Below are positions 15,003 through 19,950 of a DNA stretch of 23,811 bases, one piece after another. The stretch is from a virus. Below the pieces are notes generated by a model. The model had not been told where the DNA came from. It was given only the letters and a program-made list of their open reading frames with translations, and searched no databases. The position numbers were made by a program, and so were the translations under genes. The number at the start of each line of letters is the position of its first letter. Positions within the stretch are counted from its first letter, which is position 1. The stretch is taken from positions 1 to 23,811 of IMG/VR virus record IMGVR_UViG_3300003691_000053; one strand, given 5' to 3'.

Positions 15003-15053
15003 TTAAATTGCTATTGCAAGTTGAGAGAACATTGGTATAACGTTAGTTTTGCC
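15003..15053 (-). other. tmRNA tag reading frame (16 codons)
   Basis: After AAAACA TAATT the resume codon is GGC (15053-15051), matching E. coli AAAAAA TAGTC GCA with the key A at -4 kept. The frame reads GKTNVIPMFSQLAIAI then TAA. Bacteroidota tags commonly start with Gly (for example GETNYALAA as I recall), so the start fits. The tag is longer than usual and ends LAIAI instead of the LAA-type end read by ClpXP. The alternative frame from GCA would give AKLTLYQCSLNLQ, judged less likely from the -5 to -1 context. Confidence 0.75.
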
Positions 15054-15241
15054 AATTATGTTTTAGTACAAGGCTCTACAGCACAGTGTGTGAATTTAAA
15101 TCATCTAATACCTGTCAAATCCAGTATGCCCCTTTTAAAAAATCACCTATCTATAAGGTATATGAGTCAATCTAACCTAAAAAATTAACTTTATATAGAA
15201 ATATGAGTTTCAAATTCATACTTTCAGTGATTGGTTATTTT

Positions 15242-16285
15242 TTATCTACCAACTATACTTGATAATTGATATCCTAATTGGACAGCCCAATCATAATCAT
15301 ATGCTTTACCTACAACAAATGTGATAAATATAGCATATAAGATTATTAATATAAAACCAGTCCATTTTGTCATTTTCTTATTAAATAAGAAGATCATTAT
15401 TGTAATAAATGTCAATATTAATAACCAAACTCTTAGCTCTACACTATTAGTTGTAGTTGAAAAAGTCATTATAACATCACCATAAATTAAAGTATACAAA
15501 CCTAATGGTAAACCATGAGCAATACATATATCAAAAATATTACTACCTATAGCATTTGATACAGCATCATTGTAATTACCTTTTTTAGCATCTCTCATTG
15601 ATATAAAAGTATCAGGTATACTAGAAGCAGCAGAAGCTAAAATAATAGACACAAACATCAGATGTATACCTAATGAATCACCTATGTAGACAACTCCTTC
15701 AACCAATATATATGATCCAATGACCATTATAATAATTGATACAATCAATAATAATATTGATTTACCTGTTTGACCACCATGAGGTTTCCAATATGGTTCT
15801 GGTTCTTTTTTTGTCATTGTACCAAACATATAAATAAGATATACAATATACAAAGCCACTAAAATCCAACCATCATAAATACCAATGACATTAGTGTTTA
15901 TAATACCTATTAACATTAATTCAGCTACTAATAAGAAAAAACTATCTCTTATTATAACTTTTCTTGATACACTTATAGATTTAATTGTACCAAACAATGT
16001 AACTGTTAATATAACCAATGAAGGTATTAATAGAGAATTAAATACTGCACTTCCAGCAGTTGTTCCAATAGTTCCTGAATATCCATCACTGCCATGAACA
16101 AAGAATAAGAATATAAATCCAGTTAATAATTCAGGCATTGAAGATGCTATTGCATTAATAGAAGCTCCTTTAACACCATCACTTAGGTTTCTACCTAAAT
16201 AATCTGAAGCATCTTCAAATAGACCTGAACCATACCAAATTAGTATTCCTGATACCAAGATTGCTAATAAAGCTAAGAAAATCAT
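15242..16285 (-). CDS. Na+/Ca2+ exchanger family (CaCA) membrane protein
   Basis: A 347-aa protein with about ten membrane segments and the two alpha-repeats of cation/Ca2+ exchangers. Repeat 1 is GASINAIASSMPELLTG (residues 40-56) plus GSAVFN (78-83). Repeat 2 is ILASAASSIPDTFISM (215-230) plus GSNIFD (247-252). The acidic residues Glu52 and Asp225 correspond to ion-binding positions, the second being Asp rather than Glu. It should move Ca2+ (or another divalent ion) against Na+ or H+ across the host inner membrane; the ion is inferred. It directly follows the EF-hand/TerB-like gene with no gap, inside a Ter-like operon. Such an exchanger is unusual on a phage. Confidence 0.85.
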   Translation of the reverse strand: MIFLALLAILVSGILIWYGSGLFEDASDYLGRNLSDGVKGASINAIASSMPELLTGFIFLFFVHGSDGYSGTIGTTAGSAVFNSLLIPSLVILTVTLFGTIKSISVSRKVIIRDSFFLLVAELMLIGIINTNVIGIYDGWILVALYIVYLIYMFGTMTKKEPEPYWKPHGGQTGKSILLLIVSIIIMVIGSYILVEGVVYIGDSLGIHLMFVSIILASAASSIPDTFISMRDAKKGNYNDAVSNAIGSNIFDICIAHGLPLGLYTLIYGDVIMTFSTTTNSVELRVWLLILTFITIMIFLFNKKMTKWTGFILIILYAIFITFVVGKAYDYDWAVQLGYQLSSIVGR

Positions 16286-16681
16286 TTACTTAGCTAATTC
16301 AATTAACTTTTCTAATTCTGGATATTCAATAGAATTAGCTTTGTCATCAATCTCGATTAATAGACGTTTTTCTAAATCATCTATTTCACCATCACCTTGA
16401 ATCTTGGCAACTAACCATTTACCTTCATCTTCATCAATATCACCCGGAGATTCTTCATCTTCAAGTACATGAGCTGCAATACTTTCCACAAATAAATCAC
16501 CCCATGAAGGATCATTTTGTGTGTTTCCAGAAACAGCATCATTCATTTCAAATAAGATATTAGCTTCATCTCTGTCAATGACACCATCAGCTAATACTTC
16601 ATCTTTAACTTCTTTTACTTGTGCTGCAGTGATGAAAGTTGCAACAATTACAGCGGCTAAAATTTCTTTTAGTTTGTTCAT
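16286..16681 (-). CDS. TerB/EF-hand-like protein with N-terminal membrane segment
   Basis: A 131-aa acidic protein. Residues 6-20 (EILAAVIVATFITAA) form a hydrophobic segment, a signal peptide or anchor. Two repeats, LADGVIDRDEANILFEM (about 31-47) and QGDGEIDDLEKRLLIEI (about 95-111), have the DGxIDxxE pattern seen in TerB-like and EF-hand-like proteins. Loop positions 1 and 3 are poorly conserved, so calcium binding is possible but not certain. The stop abuts the exchanger ATG. The context (TerD, TerF-type VWA, Ca2+ exchanger) supports a metal-linked role at the membrane or in the periplasm. Confidence 0.6.
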   Translation of the reverse strand: MNKLKEILAAVIVATFITAAQVKEVKDEVLADGVIDRDEANILFEMNDAVSGNTQNDPSWGDLFVESIAAHVLEDEESPGDIDEDEGKWLVAKIQGDGEIDDLEKRLLIEIDDKANSIEYPELEKLIELAK

Positions 16682-16683
16682 TT

Positions 16684-16815
16684 TTACTGTTGTTTTAATT
16701 TATTGTTTAATGATCTTAGTAGCCCTCGTAACCAATTGGTTACTGCAATTTTTGATTTGCTGGGTAGGGCTAAACCAACAACAAACCCTGTAAATAACAT
16801 GAATAAAGTCCGCAT
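16684..16815 (-). CDS. Small membrane-anchored protein (43 aa)
   Basis: An ATG at 16815, 2 nt after the stop of the VWA gene, opens MRTLFMLFTGFVVGLALPS, a single hydrophobic segment, then a basic tail ending LLRSLNNKLKQQ. It ends 2 nt before the start of the TerB-like gene, so it fills the gap exactly. One membrane segment with a positively charged cytoplasmic tail is likely. No family was recognised. It may be a small partner of the exchanger or of the TerB-like protein. Confidence 0.6.
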   Translation of the reverse strand: MRTLFMLFTGFVVGLALPSKSKIAVTNWLRGLLRSLNNKLKQQ

Positions 16816-16817
16816 AG

Positions 16818-17519
16818 TTATATAATATTAAGAATTTTTGCTTCTCTTAACCAATCAGGAAACTCATCCATCATCTTGTTATATAGATCATCATCAGTCA
16901 TTTTATTGATGTCAACAACTTTAAAAAAGTTAGCATTATCAACTCTACGACCAGACATGTTATCTAATTTTTCAAGAAAACCAAAGCTTGCTCTACCAAT
17001 TCCAATGAATTGAAAGAATATTCCATGATTAGCTGCATTTGTTATAGCTCTTTCTGCATGAAATGAATCACTACAGTCTCCATCAGCTAAAAACATTACA
17101 TAGGCTGGATCACCTTTTTCACTAGTATATTTTTCTTGGATCATTTCAATGATAGGAGTATAAGAAGTACCACCCATTCCATATTTATCCATAATTTCAC
17201 GTTTTACAACATTGTCAAAATGAGCAGGTGAAATTTCACCTAAATCATATGCTTTGTTATGAAATATAAATAAATCAATAGCTTGATTATCATCAAATGT
17301 AACACCAACAGGTAACAATCTTTCAACTACTTGTTGTACTGTACCATTTTGGTATAAACTATCCATAGAACCTGAATAATCAAGTACTAAAGCAACTCTG
17401 GCTTTTTGTTCACCAATACCTTTTGCAGTGGTGATTTTTTTAACGAGATCAACTCGTTGTTTAATAAGATCCACCTTATTAATAGGTGGAGCCTTATCTT
17501 TTTTACCAAATCCAAACAT
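16818..17519 (-). CDS. TerF-type VWA domain protein
   Basis: A 233-aa VWA protein of the type found at the C-terminus of TerF. The MIDAS is LVLDYSGSM (residues 45-52) and the segment SLYQNGTVQQVVERLLPVG (54-72) is close to the TerF pattern. GGTSYTP and MFLADGDCSD supply the further metal-site residues. The first 40 residues are lysine rich and lack a TerD domain, so this is the stand-alone form. In Ter systems such VWA proteins are thought to scaffold TerD-family proteins at the membrane. It overlaps the TerD stop as TAATG, so the two are coupled. Confidence 0.8.
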   Translation of the reverse strand: MFGFGKKDKAPPINKVDLIKQRVDLVKKITTAKGIGEQKARVALVLDYSGSMDSLYQNGTVQQVVERLLPVGVTFDDNQAIDLFIFHNKAYDLGEISPAHFDNVVKREIMDKYGMGGTSYTPIIEMIQEKYTSEKGDPAYVMFLADGDCSDSFHAERAITNAANHGIFFQFIGIGRASFGFLEKLDNMSGRRVDNANFFKVVDINKMTDDDLYNKMMDEFPDWLREAKILNII

Positions 17520-18103
17520 TAGATTCCGTATTCAGTATTTAATGCTTCTAAACCACCTGAAAATTCTACTTGATCAGCAGAAAATGCCCAAGTATCACCT
17601 TTTCTAAAGATAGTAGCAAACTTAACACCTGTTGCTGTAGAAGCATCAAAGTTTAAGTCAAAATGAATAGCTTCTTTCTCACCACCTGTCATATCAAGTA
17701 ATCTAACAAAGCTATTCTCAACCATACCAAAGTTCTGACCTCTACTGTCAGCTTCAAAGATATTAACTACAACAACCAATTTATCAATGTCAGCAGGTAC
17801 TTTGCTCAAATCAATTTTGATTTGTTCATCATCGCCATCACCATCACCAGTAAGATTATCACCAGTATGCTCAACAGAACCACAAGGAGATTTTAAGTTG
17901 TTAAAGAAAACAAAATTTGTCACAGGACTAACTCTACCATCTTTGTTTACCATATAAACAGAAGCATCTAAATCAAACTCAGCACCATTAGCACCAGTTT
18001 GTTTAGCATCCCAACCTAAACCAACCATGATAGCTGTCAAAGCAGTTACACCATCATCTTTGGTAAGTTTAACCTTACCACCTTTTACTAAATTTACACT
18101 CAT
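17519..18103 (-). CDS. terD: TerD-family tellurium/stress resistance protein
   Basis: A 194-aa TerD-family protein: GLGWDAK (residues 28-34), EFDLDASVYMVN (42-53), EHTGDNLTGDGDGDDEQI (78-95), the VVVNIFEADSRGQNFGMVENSFVRL stretch (from about residue 111) and a C-terminal RKGDTWAF. The acidic DGDGDDE block is the conserved Ca2+-binding part of the family. The length is typical. TerD proteins occur in tellurite, colicin and phage resistance operons; their biochemical role is unresolved. Here it heads a four-gene series with TerF-type VWA, TerB-like and Ca2+ exchanger. Whether it gives host resistance or protects infection is not known. Confidence 0.9.
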   Translation of the reverse strand: MSVNLVKGGKVKLTKDDGVTALTAIMVGLGWDAKQTGANGAEFDLDASVYMVNKDGRVSPVTNFVFFNNLKSPCGSVEHTGDNLTGDGDGDDEQIKIDLSKVPADIDKLVVVVNIFEADSRGQNFGMVENSFVRLLDMTGGEKEAIHFDLNFDASTATGVKFATIFRKGDTWAFSADQVEFSGGLEALNTEYGI

Positions 18104-18144
18104 TTTTATGAATTTTTATTATTAATACTAGGCTTTGTAGCCGT

Positions 18145-18657
18145 TTATTCTTTTTCTTTTATCATTTGGATTAATTCATCTTTTGATAAATCTGTTAATT
18201 TCTTTTTTGTTTCACCCTTCATAGCTTCAAGTAATGCAGAACTACCTTCTTCTATTGTAGCATTCAATATTTCTGTTCTAAGAAACATTGTAATATCAGC
18301 GGGTAATGCTTGTGCATTAGTATCTGAAACAATAAATTCACCAACTGCTCCACCAACAACAACCATTAACATTTGCTTTTTATTTGGAATAACCACATAA
18401 AATACCCATGAAAAAAACATTATAAACATAAATGATTTAAACCAAAATATAAAATGAGGATAATAGTTCCACTTTCCTTTTTTGAATTTTTCATCAATTT
18501 CTGAATCTTCTCTTGTTTCAGCATCTTTAATTCTATGAAATAACCAAATTATAAAAAACAAAACAAAAAACCCTGTTGATAATCCAGCAAACCAACCAAA
18601 TAATATTTTTAGTGAGTCAGCAATACTAAATAAATAAAAAATTATATACCAATTCAT
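18145..18657 (-). CDS. Multi-pass membrane protein, unknown (170 aa)
   Basis: Hydrophobic segments at residues about 4-18, 20-42 and 70-92 suggest three membrane spans, with a short charged loop between (RIKDAETREDSEIDEKFKK). The C-terminal 75 residues are soluble and end in a lysine and glutamate rich stretch (KKKLTDLSKDELIQMIKEKE). The layout is similar to some phage holins or membrane anchors, but no family was recognised. It starts just after the tRNA-cluster terminator and is the first gene of the Ter-like run, so it may work with TerD and the exchanger. Confidence 0.6.
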   Translation of the reverse strand: MNWYIIFYLFSIADSLKILFGWFAGLSTGFFVLFFIIWLFHRIKDAETREDSEIDEKFKKGKWNYYPHFIFWFKSFMFIMFFSWVFYVVIPNKKQMLMVVVGGAVGEFIVSDTNAQALPADITMFLRTEILNATIEEGSSALLEAMKGETKKKLTDLSKDELIQMIKEKE

Positions 18658-18695
18658 AATTACAATTTTATATGTTTATACTAAATTAATTAGGT

Positions 18696-18732
18696 AAAAA
18701 AAAGAGCAACTGAAATAAATCAGTCACTCTTT
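18696..18732 (-). terminator. Terminator of the tRNA cluster
   Basis: Minus-strand AAAGAGTGACTGA / TCAGTTGCTCTTT (one mismatch or G.U), six-base loop, then eight Ts. It closes the tRNA and structured-RNA transcript before the membrane protein gene. Confidence 0.85.
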
Positions 18733-18736
18733 GTGT

Positions 18737-18869
18737 TATAGAAAGGAATAGTTTACTATGTGTCATTATGTAAATACAGGAATTGAACCTGTTACCTTAA
18801 AATTAAGAGTTTCATGCTCTACCAACTGAGCTAAAATACGAAGTAACATAATAATTTACCATTTCTATA
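18737..18869 (-). ncRNA. tRNA scaffold cassette C1 (holds tRNA-Lys)
   Basis: Outer stem TATAGAAA (18869-18862) with TTTCTATA (18744-18737). The 5' core is TGGTAAA, TTATTATG, TTACTTCGTA (18861-18837). The 3' core is TAATGACA, CATAGTAA, ACTATTCC (18768-18745). TTATTATG pairs with CATAGTAA (8 bp, one G.U), and GG with CC. The same plan occurs in C2 and C3 with different stem sequence and the same single-stranded blocks, so the pairings are supported by covariation. It looks like an RNA scaffold with a tRNA body inserted in its loop. Confidence 0.75.
18769..18840 (-). tRNA. tRNA-Lys (CUU) body, weak acceptor
   Basis: D-arm GCTC AGTTGGTA GAGC, anticodon arm TGAAA CTCTTAA TTTTA (anticodon CUU), T-arm ACAGG TTCAATT CCTGT are all canonical. 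The acceptor is poor: CGTATTT against ATTTACA pairs at only four of seven positions, because the 5' strand is the conserved scaffold sequence TTCGTATTT shared with the Gln copy. Upstream GTAAAT could pair with ATTTAC instead, leaving a 20-nt insert before position 8. CCA is not encoded. It may be a functional tRNA after unusual processing, or a decoy. Confidence 0.6.
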
Positions 18870-18870
18870 G

Positions 18871-18945
18871 AGATTGATATAGGATTTGAACCTATGACCT
18901 TCTGATTAACAGTCAGATGCTCTAGCCAAGCTGAGCTAATCAATC
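18871..18945 (-). tRNA. tRNA-Asn (GUU)
   Basis: Acceptor GATTGAT/ATCAATC (7 bp), D-arm GCTC AGCTTGGCTA GAGC, anticodon arm TCTGA CTGTTAA TCAGA (anticodon GUU), variable AGGTC, T-arm ATAGG TTCAAAT CCTAT. A normal tRNA lying between cassettes C2 and C1, with no scaffold around it. CCA is not encoded and the discriminator base appears to be U, unusual for Asn. Confidence 0.9.
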
Positions 18946-18953
18946 TTAAAATA

Positions 18954-19086
18954 AACAAGAGGAATACTTATAAATGTGTCATTAATGTATGTGTTGGAGT
19001 TGAACCAACGACCTCAAAAACCAAAATTTTGCGTTCTAACCATCTGAACTAAAATACGAAGTAACATTTACATTTACCATCTTGTT
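18954..19086 (-). ncRNA. tRNA scaffold cassette C2 (holds tRNA-Gln)
   Basis: Outer stem AACAAGA (19086-19080) with TCTTGTT (18960-18954). The 5' core is TGGTAAA, TGTAAATG, TTACTTCGTA (19079-19055). The 3' core is TAATGACA, CATTTATA, AGTATTCC (18984-18961). TGTAAATG pairs with CATTTATA (8 bp, one G.U). The core blocks equal those of C1 while both stems differ in sequence yet still pair. The insert is a tRNA body in normal order. Confidence 0.75.
18986..19058 (-). tRNA. tRNA-Gln (UUG) body, weak acceptor
   Basis: D-arm GTTC AGATGGTTA GAAC, anticodon arm CAAAA TTTTGGT TTTTG (anticodon UUG), variable AGGTC, T-arm GTTGG TTCAACT CCAAC. The acceptor CGTATTT/ACATACA pairs at five of seven positions; the 5' strand is identical to that of the Lys copy because it is part of the scaffold. 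CCA is not encoded. The body is sound, so the unusual ends are likely to matter. Confidence 0.62.
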
Positions 19087-19092
19087 GTGTTG

Positions 19093-19131
19093 TTCCTCTG
19101 TACTGATATACCAGATGTAGCTCCAGAGAAA
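19093..19131 (-). repeat. Hairpin between cassettes C3 and C2
   Basis: TTTCTCTG (19131-19124) pairs with CAGAGGAA (19100-19093), 8 pairs with one G.U. The loop holds GAGCTACATCTGGTATATCAGTA, within which CTG/CAG can pair. It may be a spacer or processing site in the cluster transcript. No T-run follows, so it is not a terminator. Confidence 0.4.
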
Positions 19132-19159
19132 AAGTTTTATCTACTTTGTTTATATTTTT

Positions 19160-19309
19160 AAAAAATTAAGGAATACTAATAAAAGTGTATTATCTAAAAA
19201 TTTGAGTTTAAATCAAACGTGTTAACCAATTACACCATACTCTTTTGCAAGAATAATAGGACTCGAACCTATACTACGAAGTAACTTTTATTTTTACCAT
19301 TAATTTTTT
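19160..19309 (-). ncRNA. tRNA scaffold cassette C3 (holds permuted tRNA)
   Basis: Outer stem AAAAAATTAA (19309-19300) with TTAATTTTTT (19169-19160), 10 bp. The 5' core is TGGTAAA, AATAAAAG, TTACTTCGTA (19299-19275). The 3' core is TAATACA, CTTTTATT, AGTATTCC (19192-19170). AATAAAAG pairs perfectly with CTTTTATT. The single-stranded blocks match C1 and C2 while both stems covary. Here the insert is a tRNA in permuted order, so the scaffold joins the tRNA at the variable loop rather than at the acceptor. Confidence 0.75.
19201..19272 (-). tRNA. Circularly permuted tRNA (anticodon UAA)
   Basis: In transcript order: T-arm ATAGG TTCGAGT CCTAT (19272-19256), acceptor 3' strand TATTCTT (19255-19249), loop GCAA, acceptor 5' strand AAGAGTA (19244-19238), D-arm GTGT AATTGGTTA ACAC, anticodon arm TTTGA TTTAAAC TCAAA (to 19201). 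The acceptor pairs at 7 of 7 positions with one G.U. Every tRNA arm is present, but the 3' half comes first, as in the permuted tRNA genes of some algae and archaea. The break is in the variable loop. Anticodon UAA would read UUA (Leu). The G after the acceptor and the same GCAAAA as in tRNA-Asp are odd for Leu. Use as a tRNA would need cutting and ligation. Confidence 0.7.
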
Positions 19310-19317
19310 GGGTTGGT

Positions 19318-19391
19318 TAGGATAATTTAAAGTGTTGCACTAGCTGAGAAACTATTTTAACGATTATTCAGCAACAAATTTTGTTATCCTA
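19318..19391 (-). ncRNA. Large hairpin upstream of cassette C3
   Basis: TAGGATAA (19391-19384) pairs with TTATCCTA (19325-19318), and inside it TGTTGC pairs with GCAACA and TGA with TCA. At about 74 nt it has tRNA size, but no T-arm (GGTTC) or anticodon arm can be drawn, so it is not called a tRNA. Role unknown. Confidence 0.45.
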
Positions 19392-19443
19392 TTCAGATGT
19401 TATCTCCATTATTACATCTTACCAGATCTTAAAGAACTTTTTG

Positions 19444-19517
19444 CAGTGCATACGGGATTTGAACCCGTAATCTCTTCCGTGACAGGAAAGCAACATACGC
19501 TAATATGATGATGCACT
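19444..19517 (-). tRNA. tRNA-Asp (GUC)
   Basis: Acceptor AGTGCAT/ATGCACT (7 bp), D-stem CATA/TATG, anticodon arm CTTTC CTGTCAC GGAAG (anticodon GUC, one G.U), T-arm ACGGG TTCAAAT CCCGT, discriminator G as expected for Asp. It is the first tRNA of the cluster transcript. CCA is not encoded; GCAAAA follows. Confidence 0.85.
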
Positions 19518-19599
19518 AAATAATATTGTGATGCAAATATATAAATATTAATTTGAAAATGAACTAATATTTATATAAATGTTTAATTTTTTATTAAAA

Positions 19600-19634
19600 T
19601 AAGAGATGGTATACAGCTTCTCCACCATCTCTTA
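19600..19634 (-). terminator. Strong hairpin ahead of tRNA-Asp, possible attenuator
   Basis: TAAGAGATGGT/ACCATCTCTTA, an 11-bp perfect stem with a 13-nt loop, followed by TTTTAAT. It lies between the promoter-like motif at 19868-19902 and the tRNAs, so it could attenuate transcription of the cluster. Confidence 0.55.
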
Positions 19635-19680
19635 TTAATCTGAAGTTGTTCAATTAGATCAATATACCTATCATAAATTC

Positions 19681-19815
19681 ACTTGCTGTATATTATGGAA
19701 CAATAGGAAGAAAAGAATAGTTTTTACAGGAGGTATGAAAAACATATCAAAAAATACAGTTACTTACAAGTTTTGAATGTCTATAAGCAACTTAGAATTA
19801 GACATATATAGACAT
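19681..19815 (-). ncRNA. Structured leader of the tRNA cluster
   Basis: This gene-free stretch contains a 9-bp hairpin ATGTCTATA/TATAGACAT (19815-19777). Next is a larger structure closed by ACTTG/CAAGT (19771-19767, 19685-19681), with CTGTAT/ATACAG inside and a C/T-rich loop. No ORF of useful size was found. It may be a regulatory leader or an independent small RNA. Confidence 0.4.
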
Positions 19816-19867
19816 GAAGAAAATTAACATAAAGTTTTTACACCTTATTTTAATAATATGTATCTGT

Positions 19868-19902
19868 AATAAATATAGGGTATTCTTGTTTTTGTTGACG
19901 AT
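19868..19902 (-). promoter_or_regulatory. Promoter-like motif, copy 3
   Basis: Minus-strand CGTCAACAAAAACAA, then GAATACCC and TATATTTATTA. It sits just downstream of the stop of the 166-aa membrane protein gene and ahead of the structured leader and tRNAs. The first 15 bases equal copy 2 at 12111-12146. Confidence 0.58.
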
Positions 19903-19950
19903 TAAATAACAAAAAAGATAAACATAATAATTTACATCTATCTTTTTTGT

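Larger units (their letters stand above)
14151..15132 (-). ncRNA. ssrA: tmRNA (ssrA) gene, interrupted by a group I intron
   Basis: tmRNA rescues stalled ribosomes: it acts as alanyl-tRNA and then as a short message. Exon 1 (15132-14833, 300 nt) starts GGGGCATACTGGATTTGACA, very close to the bacterial tmRNA 5' consensus. Exon 2 (14171-14151, 21 nt) ends ATGCTCC A CCA. The acceptor pairs GGGGCAT with ATGCTCC (7 bp, one G.U). The T-arm is AGGGG, loop TT/CGATT, CCCCT, complete only after the exons are joined. CACACAC and GTGTGT make the long H2 helix. The tag frame and a helix GTTCT/AGAAC follow the expected order. Mature length is 321 nt with CCA encoded. It lies after the exchanger gene and before structured RNAs E2 to E1. 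SmpB is not in the window and would come from the host. Confidence 0.93.

Noticed and set aside
18737-19309. CRISPR array or tandem direct repeats in the tRNA cluster.
   Set aside because: The repeated blocks are parts of a folded RNA spaced by whole tRNA bodies, with no uniform repeats and spacers and no cas genes.
19318-19391. A further tRNA upstream of cassette C3.
   Set aside because: The size fits and the ends pair, but no T-arm, D-arm or anticodon arm can be drawn.
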